Shown piece after piece: positions 1 to 29,803 of a stretch of DNA of 64,000 nt; positions within the stretch are counted from its first letter, which is position 1, and each line of letters starts with the position of its first letter. The DNA lies in contig JAGGNK010000114.1 of NCBI GenBank assembly GCA_017590115.1, forward strand, positions 1,054,001 to 1,118,000. Reading direction: 5' to 3'. The stretch is from Montifringilla adamsi (lineage: Eukaryota > Chordata > Aves > Passeriformes > Passeridae). The notes beneath the pieces are model-generated. The model made no database searches, was not told the origin of the DNA, and saw only the letters and a program-made list of their open reading frames with translations. The position numbers and the translations under genes were made by a program.

Positions 1-10740
<10,740 letters not shown>

Positions 10741-13700
10741 AATGTCAGCCCAGTGAAGAAATACCAAAAACAAGATGATAGTTTTCTAAGAATGATCTCT
10801 GCCAGCAGGCTCCAAAAGCACTCTTTTCACAGAGATAAAGAAGGTGATAGATAACAAAAAAAATTAGAAGTTTGGCTGTTTACTGTGCTGAGCCATAAAA
10901 CTTCAGCCTTAGGTTGTTTATTTTCCCATTAAAAATATTAATGTCTCACTATCCTAACAGTTTTATAAATCTGGCTGCGTCACTGTGGCTGTAAGAAGAA
11001 AGGTACGCTAAAAAAACCCAGCTCTGCTACCAATCAGTGCATTTTGGCAGAGAGGAGGATGAATTGTTCCCTTAAGAGGAAGGGAGTCAGTGGAAAAATG
11101 TAAAAGCCAAAATTTATATTTCCGCAAAACCAGATTTTCAAAGAGAAAAGTGATCATTTGCAAATAGTTTATTAGAGAAAAGGCAAGTATTCCAGAGTGA
11201 AACTACAGTGGGAAAACCAAGCTGCATTCTCTGGAATGTTTGTATAACAATCCAAAATAATAAAATATCTAATTCTAGAGTAATCTCTAGGAATGATAGT
11301 TTTTAACTGGCTTGAAATTTTAGGTGATCTCATAGATCCCATAAATGCTGCTTTGTTCTGAAAGCTGAAGAGAGAGTGAAAGGACTGACCCCCAATATGC
11401 TGGGCTGTTTGGGATACTGCTTCTTTTGCATTTAAGTCACAACCCCCACACCCAGTCTTCATCTGGCTGCACATTTAGTGGAAGAAAAAATTGAAACATG
11501 AGGTCATTCAGCAACAGAGTAGTAGTTTAAAAATAAACAAACAAACAAAATTGTTTAGGCCTAAATTAATGAAGAAACATGTATAGAAGTTCTGCACCTT
11601 CTTCCTGAGCAGGCAAAAGGAGAGCTAAGTGGCCCACAAAGGAACTGACAGAATCAGTTTCCACAAGACAGTAAAAAGGGCACAAACCCACTTTTGTGCA
11701 GACCAGTTTCCATTCATTCCATCCAGTATTTAACTCTCCTGCTTGAGTTCTGGAAGGCTGTACTGTCCATAGGGATTACTTCTATTCTTTGGTTTCCTCA
11801 GATGCTGTCTCATGTCTGTGTTTTCCAGAATGAATCAAAAAATATTTTGCAACATCTTCAAGTTAATTCCCAACAGGTTTAGAGTAAGTCTAGATTATGA
11901 CCACAAAAGACATCAAACGTGTTTGTCTGATGGAACTGCCCATGCTAGGCAAGTTACTTGATCAGAAAAGCAAATGATTGCTGATTCTCTTTTATTAAAT
12001 CAAAGGCTCACAGCACTTTTGTTGTTTGTGTAACACTTCACAACTTCCTGAGCATGTCAGAGAAAGCAAGAAACCCCAATTGCAACATTTTTAAGTATGT
12101 GAGACTCTTAATTTGTTTGGTAATTAATTAATTTCCCCAAGTTGAGTCTGTTTTGTCCATGACAGTAACTGGTGACTAAACTCTCCCCATCCTTATCTCA
12201 ATGCATGAGCCCTTCCTTCTGTTTTCTCTCCATTGCCTAGCTGGGGAGTGACAGAGCAGCTTGGTGAGCATCTGACATCCAGACTGGCACTGGCAGTGGT
12301 TTCAGTCTAGAGGCTGAGTGGAGCCCATTTCAGTGTAACTAATGCAGGTTATTATATGTAAACATGATGTTGTCAGCAGCAAAATTGTAAATACAATGTA
12401 TATAAATTTTATTTGAGGACAGTCTTCTTAAATTAAACTTGATTTTGAAGTTGTAAAAACTGATTTCAGGTATTTTCTGAGGTTTTTTTCAGAACACCTA
12501 GAATGGACAGGAACACATTGCAAGAAACAGTGTTTACTCTCATGTCACATACACTGATAATGTATCAGTTATGCACTCCGTAGTGCTGCCAGGAGCCACC
12601 ACTGCACTTACACAACTTAGAAGCAAGAGAAGACAATTAAAAGCTACAGAGCTGTGGAACAAAAGCAGGTGTGGTACAGGTTCTCAGTCTTCAGAGCGTC
12701 AATAGTAATGTAGGGCATTCAGCACTGTTTGATGTTAAAGTTACTCCTGTACTGAAACTAAAATGACAAATACACTAATATTTCATAAATCTAGGGGGAG
12801 CTTAAGGACACCCACTGCAGGGGAGGATGGAGCAGATGAGTGCCTTTTTTATGTTTTTGAAAGCATATAGTGTTTCAGAGAAAACCAAGAATATTTTAAG
12901 GTTCTGCCTGTTTAAAACAGTCACATATCTCTTGCTTTTAGTCTTTTTTGTCTTTTGAACTTATGTTTTTTCCATAAACTTTTTGTAATCAAACAGTTAC
13001 CTCTGCTGGAAGATGGATGGCAAATAGCCCTTTCTGTGTATCATAATCTGTTTCATTAAGTTATAGGACAGGATTTATTTGAGTTAAAAAACCAGTGGCC
13101 TGGAAGTGAACCTACAGAAACTCTTTTGAGTTTTGCTTGGAATCAGAAGGAGTATTGTGGCCTATGGAGCAAATTCAGAACTGTGTCACATGAAATGCAC
13201 AGAAAAACCAGGGGTATTATTGAGACTTGGATTGAGCAATGGCTCAGTGATTGCGCAGTGGGAGCTGGCAACTCCTGTGGGTCCATAGGCCATGTAGCAA
13301 GTATTTAGAAATTAGCATATGCAAAATTGCAAAATTACAGTAAAAGCTAAGGAGGGTTAAAAGAGATCTAGAAGTCTAGCAGACTCCTACAAAATTAAGA
13401 TGGCAGAAAAAACTAAGGAGATAGCATCTCAAGAAAAATATGTAAGAAAATATGCAGTATAGATGTCTGAGTGTATCATTAAGGAAATATAAAAACATCC
13501 TACTACCAAGTTTACAAATTATGAACATGAAAGAAGAGTAATATTTATTGCAGACATTTTTGTAATAGTTTAAGTGACAGCACACCGTAGCATAGTCTTC
13601 CAAGCAGTAAAGTCTATGGGTTTCCTTAGAAAAGATACCAGCAACCTCATTACTTCAATGGCTTGCACTACAGCCTTGAAAATACACTTTTATAAGGCAG

Positions 13701-16700
13701 AATTAGCAATTGTACAGTGATAGAATTAGTCACTGAACAGGAAGAGCTGTGCAACAGCAGAGCTCTTCATTCTGCATTAGTGCGTGCTGCTTTAGGCTTT
13801 GCTGGTGCAAGGGCTACCACCCTTGTGCCCTCCTGCACATACAGACAAGGGAACCCTTTCTTCCACACAAGTCCTGTCTCAGAGGCAGATAAGCTGCCAT
13901 TTGTTACCCCAGTCTTCACCACACTGAAAGTAAAGCAGGACATCTGTACTGGGAAACTATTAGCTGATTTCTCATAAAACAAGCAGGCCCTTGTTTCTCA
14001 GGGGCTTGCCTGCTTTTGCATTCCTTGAGCACTCCCCAGCTGAGTGGTGTTAAGCACTGCAGTGCCAGTCTGGAGTTGATGAGAAAACCACTGTTGATTT
14101 CAAAACTGGAAGGAACACACATACATATGTGTTCTTTGATTTTTTTTTTTTTTTAAATCACAAATCCAAGCTTTTAAAAATGAACATCCATCTTGAGTTT
14201 GGAGAAATGTGAGAATGAAATTTGTGATGAAAAACAGATCACAAAATATTTATTTTGGTGACTTGATATCAAGGTCAATTCAAGGTACAACCACAAAAGC
14301 TATAAAATTCAAATTATTTCAGGATAACATCTCTTAAAAACCTAAATTGTCCCACAAGCTGGGATTATTCTGAATCTTGTTGAGCTCTGCAAAAATTCAT
14401 GTGGCAAGAGAGAGAATGAATGCATTCCTCCACTGCTAAAATCAATAGGATTTTTCTTTATGAATTAATTTGAAACTCAGGTTTCTGCAGTTAAAATTTG
14501 CAGGAGGGTGTATATAACAAGATTCCCATTTTCTCTCCTGCCTCCTAGCTGTTCTGACCTTCTTAGTCTTTCCAGTAATGCTTACTGTATTACTGAGGTG
14601 GCAAGAAACAAGATATGAACATAAGGAGCTTCATAAAACCTTGATCTGCTGTCCTGAATTTGTAGAGTTTTTTTGAGCTCTGTGTAGACAAATGAGAAGT
14701 CTGCAAAGCAACTAGGGAATACTGCTAATGATGTTTTAATTGCTTTTCATTAGAATAATAAGATATTATTTGGGTTTGTTTGGGTTTTTTATCCTGGTTC
14801 AAAATGTGGTTTAAATTCCTTTACATAGAAGCATAAGAGTGTGAACTTAAGAGGTTTTACATGTACTGGCTGCTGCTGAAATAAATCCAGATGATCCCCT
14901 TGATTTCTTACAATCTCTGACTGTAATTCTGAGGACATTTTTTAGGCAGAAGAACTGTTTTGCTGTACAGAAGTGCATGCCATGGCTCTCTGAGCACAGG
15001 ACTGGGGGCCTGAATTAAGACCTGAATCCTAATCCTGGCACGAAGACCGACCAGTGCTGTGATGTTGAGCAAGTCATAAATGTGGCTCCATAAAATGATT
15101 GCATCTCCACCATCACAGGATTTGGGAGAAGGATTAATTTGTTCATGTCTGCTTAGAAAGATGAAAAGCATTAAGTCCTTTCAGCTGCAGGTTGTTAGGA
15201 GTCAGTCAACACCACGAATGTCAGATATGAAACAGACATGCCAGGAGCCAGAGAATGTGAATATTAAAGGTGACATGTTTAAAGTCTTTGTTATACTAAG
15301 GGGAGCTTTAATTCTGACCCTCGCTGGCATGCAAGTTCTGGAAGATAACGCATCTGAAGATACGCTTTTAGGAGAATGTACAGCAAATCACTAATCCCTT
15401 ATTATGATTTTGAAGTTATTGCAGCTGTTGTGTGCCAAAATAAACCTGAAATTAGTTTAAAAATTTGGAGCAAAGGGAACTGGCACACTAGGTGATGTTA
15501 CGTTCAGCTGTTTAAAGAAAAAATAAGGTACTTTATTTGACAGTTTGAGACTTTGAGGTAAAAAGCACTGGTACATTTTGCAGAAAAATATTTCTTAAAA
15601 AAGTACTACAAACCATTGGTATCTTTTCAGTAAACAAATTCAATAACATTCCACAGATTTAAACAAGAAAACAAGACTTCAACAACATATAAGCACTTCT
15701 ACTCACCTTGCACTCCTTCCTCAGAACTGCTTATTCACTCTGTAAGCATCTGTGAGTGTTACCTTTATAGTGATTCCCTGCCAGGCAAGCTGCAGCCCAT
15801 CTGATACTGTCATACATGCATCACTCCTTATCTTTGATCCTTTCTTTGGTCTCTCACTTCTCTTCCTGAACAAAGCTTTGGTTCTAACCATCAAAGCCAC
15901 ATATGTATCATGTCTTGGCTACAGTAGAGATAGTCTCTCTTCCTCTCAGTAGGGCTACAGCGTTCTTTTGATCACGGAAAATCAAAAGCCATCAGAAGTG
16001 TAATAACAACTAGGAAGAAAACATTTCCCATTGAGAACATCCACTGGATAATAACATGCCACATACCAGCACAGAAAAAATATCTTGGATTTTGCAGGAT
16101 AGGGACCAAAAGAGAATGTATTACATTGAGCATACACCTTATAAATTTGTCCAAAGCAAGAATCTGTTTCCCTCTAAGGACATTTATCCTACTTAGTAGC
16201 GTGAAAATGGCAGATGAGTTGCATGACAAGGAAAGCACAATCCATCTCTTACTCACTTTGTCCTGGAAGGGAGCAAAATGAAAATAAAACACTGATGATT
16301 CATGAAGAATTTTTTTCAGGAATGATGGACATTATTTGAACCCTTTTCTTTAGAGAAGCAAATTAACTTTGCTGTGGACAAACACAATGGCAGGTATTCA
16401 TTTCTTTACACAACCACATGACAAGACTTAGTTTGTACTAGAACTCTCATCTTTTTAAATGTATTTTGCACTTAAGTGGATTTTTCCTAAAATAGATTTC
16501 TGCTCAACTGAATTGTGCAATTTATGTAAATGATGTATGTGTGTGTGTGTAGATGGAAGGAGTGGGAAGGTCAAACCTGTTCCTACAGCCTGTGCATTTT
16601 CTGCCTTACCTATGTATGAAATGGTGCAGCTTCTGTCTGTTTAGGTCCTACACTGAAAGAAAAGGCCACCCGCAAGAAAGGCACCTTCCTCCCACAACAG

Positions 16701-17130
16701 TGAGTATTGTGCAACACAACAGATTGTATCAGTTTAAAAAAAAAGTCATGTCCCTGACAAAACAGTATCAGAAGCATGTAGAGATCACATCTCCCTTCTC
16801 TCATTGTTACTCAGCTACTTTTATGTAACAAAATGCCAACATGGTGATTCTAATCTAATTCAGCTGCGCAAGCACTTTGATGGAAAGTTCAGAGAGGTGT
16901 TTTTAATCGTCTCCAACATGACCTAATAGAGGATGGCAAAACAGGAAGCCCTCGTGTGCAGATCCTCCCTCACTATAATGGCAGGGTGGAAGGTGCCATC
17001 TGTCATTTTGTGCCATTATATTGGAAAGTGCTGTCTCCTCTAAACTCCTTGCAGCAGCTGCTCCTGAAGGCTCAGCTCTTTGTCCTCAGCAGGCAGCTGC
17101 CTCTGCCACCCTCTTGGGAACAGTTTTGTT
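10741..17130. other. ARV1 3'UTR then intergenic DNA
   Basis: The first few hundred bases are ARV1 3'UTR. After that the sequence is AT-rich and non-coding. Open frames here (for example 13,717-13,977 +, 15,080-15,394 +, 15,972-16,292 -) show no family motifs, no splice logic and no CpG start region. A short GT repeat sits at about 16,538-16,551. I see no gene. Confidence 0.6.
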
Positions 17131-17280
17131 TTCACAGAATCAGACAGGGCTAGAAGTGATCTCAGAGGTCATCTGGTCCTTCTGCCAGCCGCTGGGATGG
17201 ATAGGCACTCCTGACAGATGTTCTCCTTGGCAGGCAGAGATTCTGGCTCTCAGAGGCCAAACCTAAGCTGCCTTTCCTAA
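17131..17280 (-). mobile_element. Probable old CR1-type LINE 3' fragment
   Basis: On the + strand the text TTCACAGAATCAGACAGGG, then AGAAGTGATCTCAGAGGTCATCTGG, then CCTGACAGATGTTCTCC resembles the antisense of an old CR1/L3-like 3' end. That consensus, as I recall it, has a CACAGAATC start, GACCTCGAGAGGTCATCTAGTCC, and CCCTGACAGGTGTTTGTC. Divergence is high and the fragment is short, so the family is uncertain. The element would lie on the - strand. Confidence 0.5.
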
Positions 17281-20200
17281 ATTAGGAGATCTATCAGCTC
17301 CTACTGCATGTAGTAGCAGTCTGATGCCCAGATGTTTTTCAGCTATGACCATTTATTCAAGCAATATGACTTTGTGAAAATACAAGATTTTACTTGAGGA
17401 ATCCATTGTGAAGATGGTGGCTTGGTCTTTTAGAAACTTTCTGTCCTTCAACCTTCCAGGCTGCAAACTTCCTGTTCCACTACCCCCTGCTTAGCCTTGC
17501 TAAACCAGTGACACGAAAATCCATCACATTCCTTGGCTGCAGGACCACAAAGCATTGAAAATTTAATTTTAAATGAACAAGTCAACCTGCACCTCTTCAC
17601 ATCTACTACAGACTTTTTGTAAGGACATGGGCACTGGGTAACACACCATTAAGCTGAAACAAAAATACAATCAGTGTCTACAAATGAAAGTAATTCAGAG
17701 AATGAGAGAATGGGCATGGTGCATTGAGATCCTGATTCTGGAGAATAAATGCATCCCTACAAACTCTCCTGATTTGCAAAAGAAATTGTAGTGTAAATTT
17801 TCATTAGTGGGCACACATTTTAGCAGATGCTTATACAAATAAATGTCTGCGGTAATAACGAGATGTGCTTGGCTTCTCTAACACTGATTGATGCATTCTG
17901 CCTGTACACACCTGCATTCGAAAGCACAGCAGAGTATTATTCTCTGTGAGAAGAAGGAACTTTGAAAGCTTCAAACAGTCCTGCCTTTGCAACAGAAACA
18001 AAGGACTTTTTGAAAGACTGGCTAGTGATAAGTGAAAAGTCCTATTGTGTAACCACACAAAGCACTGGAGACAAGACAAACCTATTTACATATGAGAACC
18101 CAGACCTCAAGCAAACCCTATAAGAAAGAACATGAGACAGGATAAAAGATACGCAAAAACTAGAATTCCTTCTTCCCCACAGAGATTACTGCAAATTTCT
18201 TCTTCTCTCATTTATCCTTAAGGGTTAATTCTGTATGCAAGCAACTGTGCAATGATGGTCTCCAAAAATATACTAGAACTCTGGTCATAAATGTCTCTCC
18301 TCTTCTAAAAACGCACACAAATTATACATTGAATAGGTGTTATATATTCCATGCTCTCTACAGGTTATATGAATGATGCAAGGTATTTAAGGAAATGCTT
18401 CTTCAATTTGAGCATCATGACTAAGTATCAGTCAGAAAGAGCAAGGTTATTTTAAAGATACAAGATTGTTCATACAGGAAAAAATTCACATAGGAACAGA
18501 GCTTTGATATTCTAATGCTATGAGAAATTAATTTTCTCTCTGATTTTATATACTATTTTTTTCAGCTGATTCTGACAAAATGTCCTTCCCCTATACCAAA
18601 CTATTTTAATATTTCAGTTGTTTATCTTTAGTGCAACATAGCATATAAGAAGTAATTTTATTCCACAATACAGCCTTTGATGTCGTTTAGGAGTAATGGA
18701 ACAGGTTAAAATGTGGTCCTGTTTAAGCTTGTATTTTACCTTTTCAAAATTTCACTTGTTAGCTCACCTCTGCAGACAATGTTTGAATTTTCCATTGTCC
18801 ATGAGGCCTTTCAGTACAAATAATTAGTGCTTCGTTAAAATTAAGATTCAGGTAACCAAAGATACTGTAAAGAGTTGAGAGAGAAAAAAAACCCAACAAA
18901 ATGTACTGTCCCTGTCATCCAGGTGCTTTCATAACTGAAGAAACTACCTTATTACACTGCCTGCTTGCAAATGATTTAAGAGGTTCTGCTGTTTGACGAG
19001 TCAGAAGAGTTTAAGCAAGAGCTGGCAGGGCTCAGACAGGCAACTTTATTGTTTGTGACAGTGCCTGGTATCCTGAGCCAAAAGGAGCTCACAAACTCTT
19101 ACTCATGTGTCTACCCAGAGAATCACAGGGACATTTCTGACCGGTGGAAGAAATGCTTGTGATTTCTGAAAGTGAGTAGTTAGCACTGCAAGGAGGATTG
19201 AACTGTTAACATGAATTTAAGGCAGTGTTTTGACATAGAACTGAACTCTCTATGTGCCAACAATTCCAAACAATCTGCTTCAGCCACTAAATTCTAACAA
19301 TCCATTATTTTCATGGGATTTCTCCTCTCATATTAAACTGAGAAATTCTGAAAGATTACATTCTCTTAAAGACATTATCTTAATAAAGTCAGCACAAGTG
19401 CATTTGTGACAAAAGTTCAGAGAAGAGCCAAAATTGTCACAACTCTGTGTATTTCAGTAGCAGATGGCTTTGTCTTTTCAACTTGCATACCAACCTTATC
19501 TGAAAAATGTAAATTCTACTGCTAAAAGCACATTCCTCTGAAATAATATGTGGGTTTAGGGCTTACTTAGGGCTGGTTGTTTCCACATTCATTTAATTAA
19601 GTTTTGTGAATAGAACAGATGAAAGAGAAGGGGCCAAAAACCTAAGGGAAAGAGACTTTTGCAGTGAATCTTCATCCCCTCCGAAGTTCTTCTGTCATTT
19701 AAAACCAAATAGCCAAACTCACTGCTGAGTGAGTCATCTCAGTGAGAACCCCTAGCTAATCCTCTTCATTCCTTACAAGATGCATTTGCCCCACAAACTG
19801 CAGGTGCCAGTCCAGCACACACCCAGCCCAACCTAGGTTTTAATCCCTAGAGCACATCTGGGCTCTGTGTGGCCATCTCAGCTCAGGAGAGTGTGTCCCT
19901 GTGCACAGATCCCCCAGGCTCTTTCAGCCATGGCAGAAGCTAATCCTCACAGCAGACAGGTGTTTGTAAAGCTACCTGCAGAGTTGGAGTGGCCAGGATC
20001 ACAGAATAAGCAGTTAAGATGCTTTACCACACAGGGAGCTTGGAAACTCACAGAAAATGTTAAAATCAATAAAGATGACTTTGCAAATAAGAGAAATATT
20101 TTAACTACTTTGCTAAGAAAACAAACAAGTTATTTCCTTAGGTCATGCAGCATTGTCCAGAGTTAAATGTAGTAACTTCAAATAAACCAAAGATAATGGA

Positions 20201-23200
20201 TGGAAAAATGTACTTCTGAGGAGTTATTTTCTGAGATAATGCCTGTCATATATGAAAAGGAACATGAATCTCAAACTACTGTGGTAATGTATCCTGTACA
20301 GGCAGGCATCACAAAAACAGAGTAAATTCTTTCAAAGTGGCTGAAGGTCACAGAGCTGTACATAGGAGAAAAGACCTGTTGTTAGGGTTCCCTTTGGCAC
20401 ATACATGATTAATCCTTCCATTTCACATTCCTCCCCAGCAGCCAGATGAACAGCATAGTGGGGGAATTAGTTTCCTTTGCCCTCAGAGCAATCTAATTCC
20501 TCATGGAAAATGGATGGCTTTAGCTAAGCAACTAAATAAAGTCAAAGAAAATGTGATCTTTTCAGTTAAGCAAAAGTCTGTACCTGCAACAAATGAATGT
20601 CATGTTAAAAATACATGACAAGTAGCATAACCCCAGTCTCTAAAACAGGTCAAAAAAGGACATGAAAAATCCCCCAAGGTGTCAGCAGCAGAACTAATCA
20701 AACATGGGACTTTAAAGAATTCGTGTCCCAGGACCTCAGCATCTCTTCCAAACCATGCCAAGCTCTCACCTCCAGAAACTCTTAACATTCCTCCCCGCTC
20801 CTCTTGCGGCATCCCACTGAGTCCTGAAGGCAGCACCTGGGGGTTTCCCAGACCCCCTTGATGTGCATGCAGTTTTCATCCTCACTCCCTAAAAGATGTG
20901 CTGAGACTCACCTCCTTCCCTCTGCCCCCCCTGGCACCCAGCACTGCAGTGCCCTGGCTACTCAGCAGCTCCATGACCACCCAGCTTTTGCCTTCTGGGA
21001 GCCGGGTGGCCAAACAGAAGCCAAAAGGGGAGTTATACCCGTGATCCTGACCAAGGAAGAAGCAGTTAAGTCTCTCTCTCCTCCTCCAGCTCCAAATTCT
21101 TACAAGGTTTCTAAGAACAGAGCTACTTTAAAACATCTGTCCTACCAGATCTAGTTTAGCAAGCAAACTGACAGAAAATGCCTGGACAGATTTACTGCAT
21201 ACACTTTGTTTCCTTAGGATGAAGGCTAGATGTGACACAAAACCTTAGGCTTGTAAATAGGTAATAAGTGGATCAATTATAAACACTGTGGGGTTTTTGC
21301 AATTATCTTCATTGCATTTAAAATTTGCAAACAGTCTTATTTATAAGAAATTGTAAACATAATCTTCACAAAAGCAACTGATTTTAGAAGCCACATAAAA
21401 TGATTTGGTCACCTATGATTAGGAACTAAATTAATTTCAAATACTAATTTTTGCCTAATTCTTCTCCTAGTCTTTCAATTTCACAACTACACCAAACATT
21501 GTACTAAAGCCTCAACTTTAGCAAGCATCTAAACTAACATAAACTGAGTGCAATTTTGCCCTACCTTTATTGGAAAACTCTTGCTTTAAAGCAACATTCA
21601 TGCTTTATACAAATTACTCTAATGATTGCCTACTGCATTAAAGCAGTACCTTTTAGTAATACATTTGTAGTGTGCATTTGAATATCTCCTTTATCTTAGT
21701 ATGTAGCTGTTTCACAGTCTTGGAAATAACAAACAGCAATTCTGATTTTAGAAGATCTCTGCTTTGAAGTCAATCTGCACTAAAGTCATAGTACTGACAG
21801 TGACTTCACCAGGAGCTGAAGCTGAAGCTAAATGCTCATCTGTTATATTAGGCTTAGTATCAGTCACCCATTTCTTTTTGGCACCCGCTTTCTCCAAAGC
21901 GGAGCACTCCTTCCAGACTCTTCTCTTTTTGTAGACTAAGGAAATTTCCAGGGAACTAAACTGTAACGTAATTATGACAGTATGACTCTGCAGTTGTCAT
22001 AGCAATGGAATGAGGGTGATATGCTGTTGAAGTAAAAATAAAACTTCAAGTACAGCTAGTGGAGAACTAACAATTATTTCTAACTGCTTTACCACAATTA
22101 TAGGCCCTTTGGAGAAAGGCCATTGAAGTCACACAGCGTAGATTGCCTTCTGAACTGCTGTACTCAAGAGTTTTCCACCTCTGAGCAGCAGGAGCCGACT
22201 GTTCTTGCTTCCTTGTGAACCTGTCTTTTCCTGGGCCTGCTCATTACTGTGTATGCCACGTGGGACTGGAAAAGTTCCACAGTGTTCACTAGGTAGAGAA
22301 GTTTCCAAGGGTTTCTTTCATTGTATCCTTAAAAGGTACCCTTAAAAAGTTAGGAGTTGAGATGAACTGGGATTATGGAGTCAAAGTGAGAAAGCTGTGC
22401 TGGGATGTGCTTTGGACCATGGGTAGGAAGCTTTTGTAGTAACGTGACTCCATTCCATCGTGCGCACACCAAACTCGGACTGAAGCTGCCTGTAGCAACT
22501 GCTCAGTATTTAAGCTACACTTTCATACCAAGCACTTCTCTTTCAGAGCAATTTCCCTGCTTCATGCTGTTATAATGTGGTAAAGAGATACAGCTCTGTG
22601 CAACACCAGGCACAGAAATCAGCCTCTGAAGCAACTGCTTATTATTTTAAAACCTTCTTCTGGCTAGCCAGCCCTCGTGACATTTCAGTTTTCCTTAGGA
22701 ACACAGACTATAACTTCTCTCCCACACGAGATGTTATTAAAAGGGGCAAGGTGCTGAAAACTTATCAAGTCTTTATAATCCATCCTGTTTTTCAGTCCAA
22801 ATTTTGTGGAGTAATGCTTTAAAACTTTTATTCTTCCCTTGGTACAGGAAATACCAGCCAAACGTTCCATGTTGCCTAAATCACGAGCATGATTAGAAAC
22901 ATAAATAATTTTGCTTTTAAATTTATATAAGAGAAAGTGCTGTGAATTTTGCTCAAGTCCATTCTCACCACCAAGACTATTAAGGAACAGCACTGTCTAA
23001 AGATCTGTAAAACAGAATCAGTAGTTTTAGTAGTAGAAACAGGATTTTCTCCTGAATTCAAAACCAAGTAAAATCCAATTAAGACAGAGAAGCAGAAAAA
23101 TCCATTCCAAATAGAGGTAGGTAGAACTTTTTACAATGTAATTCAAAAATTGCTTTCTTCAGTCCAGGGTGATGACTAGTCCTAGTTTTCTTATGGGAGG

Positions 23201-23265
23201 GTTGGGAAGGGGGGTAGGGTTTGTATTCACTGAAAAAGTAAATTAAAATACACACAACATTAGAA
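17281..23265. other. Intergenic DNA between ARV1 and FAM89A
   Basis: It is non-coding. An RFX X-box-like sequence lies at 21,993-22,006 next to a GGAATGAGGG segment. The 19.8-21.2 kb part is richer in GC and has several chance open frames on both strands, none with recognisable domains. Nothing else was recognised. Confidence 0.55.
21993..22006 (+). promoter_or_regulatory. RFX X-box-like site
   Basis: GTTGTCATAGCAAT differs from the palindromic X-box GTTGCCATGGCAAC at three of 14 positions and keeps the two-base spacing between half-sites. Such sites bind RFX factors. A single match can occur by chance in 64 kb, so this is only a candidate. Confidence 0.3.
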
Positions 23266-25102
23266 AGTTATGCTAAACATCATGCTTTTTATTTTTGGGG
23301 AAAGAGCAAGAAAATAGCAGTACTTCAACAGACTAGAAAAAGCCTCATGTAAATACTAAAAGCACAGCAAATTATACTAAAAGCTTATACATTCTCAAGT
23401 CAAAGCATAAAGTTGCATGTAAATATGTGTGTGTATATATATTTATACATGTATACACACATAGGCACACAACTTTTAAGTACAGATATACTATCTGAAT
23501 TATCTGTGTTTTCCTTATCATTCAGTTTAGTTTGGGTGAGTGAAGCAATTAGACCAGAATTAACATTAAAAAAATATCCAACCACTGCCACGGACTAGAT
23601 TAAGAACTTAGACACATACACAATTACAGCACAGTCTTTACTCTTGTGGCCTTTGAATTCCACTAAAATAAGCCAGTTTTAGAGGGAATGCACCCTGGAA
23701 GTGTCTTGGCTTTTATCACTGAAACATCCTTGGTTAAAAACTAACAGAGGAACTAACCCAGAATGTGATCTCCAATTCTTCCTGCAAACTGCATACATGC
23801 CAGACATGAACCATGCAAAAACCCTTTGAGTTTTAAGCCCTTGATTATTACCTTGTGTCAAGATTCAGGCACTGTGTTTTACAGCAATCTTCAGAATTAA
23901 ATTTAAGAAACTAAAATCGCATTAGGAGTTGATTTTACTTAAAATAGAGAAGGGTGAAAACTCAGATAGTTGGCAACTCTCAGGTGATTAAGCATTTCAC
24001 ACAATGAATTAATAAAAATTTAACCAAGTGCTTTAGTAAGTTCTGAAAACAAAAATAAGTTATATTTCAAAGAACAAGTTAGTATAAAAAGTTTTAACAT
24101 ATGCAAAGTATGTGCTCAAAATAGTTATTTTGCATTTTTAAAAAGAGCTGTCATCTATCTTACAGCAACAAAGTTCACCCAGTATAAAATATTGCAATTT
24201 GTCCCATTGTGTCATATGAGAGGTTTCCATATTCTTCATATGATCAAGAACACTTGCACAAGAGTTCATGTTATTCCAAGCCACATAGTGGCAGACAGAC
24301 TATGTTTGAAAATGTGCTTTTACTATGCAGTGCAGTAAAAGCTAAGCAAACCATTTCAGAGCAGTGTTTAGCAGGTCGAAGAGCTACGTCGATGCAAGAA
24401 ATCCAGAGAAGAGTATAAAAGTTAATGCCAAGTGGCAGTACCAAGAAAGTGAATTAGATCAACAGAAAAAACCCCCTGCTGATAACATTCACTATCACAT
24501 GTACAGCTTGTAAGCTAGGAATAAATTAGCTTAAGGAGAAAAAAAAAAAATTCACTGTGTAAACCATTCACCCAGTACAAAACTGGATGCAGCCGGTAAG
24601 AGCAGAACTAGCTTAGTAGTGCTGAGGATGTGCATGCATCCAGATGCCTGTTCAAAATGCATTTATCAATGCCACTGACCGCCCCAAAAAATCATCTAGA
24701 GCTATTTACACCACAGCAGAGGCTTCCCTCCCCGCTTATGAAGTTATTACAACTCAGGAAGTCGCTGCTGTCTACTACGATTAGAATTCCAGTTATAAGC
24801 TACCAATGTTTGTAAGATGAAAACACCCACCTTCCAAATTAAATTGAAAACTCTTGTCAAGCATGTCTGAAGACTCTTCAAAAGTTAAAGTACAGCACTT
24901 TGCTCAAGTGGTATTTGCATGAGTAACTTGTACTGACAGCCTGTTAAAATAAGAGAATTTAACACAACTCGGGGTAGCTGGGTGTTCCTCCTCAGGAAGA
25001 GGGATCCATACAAATTCCAGTCGTTCTTGTTAAGGTGTGTTACAGGGAGAGAAGGACAAAAGAACCTCAGTCCAGTCAGCCTCGAGGGGAATCTTCCTGC
25101 TT
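23266..25102 (-). other. FAM89A: FAM89A probable 3'UTR with polyadenylation site
   Basis: It runs downstream of the FAM89A stop (25,103-25,105) on the - strand with no further exon. A canonical AATAAA on the - strand (TTTATT at 23,288-23,293) is followed within about 30 bases by a GT-rich element (TGTTGTGTGT on the - strand, near 23,250-23,260). That is the usual order for a cleavage site, so the 3'UTR would be about 1.8 kb. Two A/T repeats are included: an A run at about 24,540-24,551 and a TATA/CA mixed repeat at 23,425-23,462. The end point is an inference. Confidence 0.5.
23288..23293 (-). terminator. FAM89A candidate poly(A) signal AATAAA
   Basis: The reverse complement of TTTATT gives AATAAA on the - strand, and a GT-rich downstream element follows (TGTTGTGTGT). 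It lies about 1.8 kb beyond the FAM89A stop codon. Confidence 0.5.
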
Positions 25103-29512
<4,410 letters not shown>

Positions 29513-29803
29513 TTAGCCGAGGCGAGTCCCTGCGCGTGCGGCCTCAGCCCGTGCCCCGCAGAAACACCCCCGCGGCAGCGCTCGGTGCCCGGGCACGGGC
29601 AGGCAGAAGGGCCCTGCGGCAGCGGGGCTGAGCCTCCGGGCTCGGTCCAGGGGCTGGGGGAGGGATGAAGCGCAGTGAAAGCAGGCATGAAAGCAGATTA
29701 ACTGCTGCAGGCGGAGGTGACCAGTTCTTGTGTGGCGATGGTGTTACATCAGTCGCTTGGATAACGCGACGCTGCTCACCCTTTCCATCAAGATGTTTCT
29801 TTC

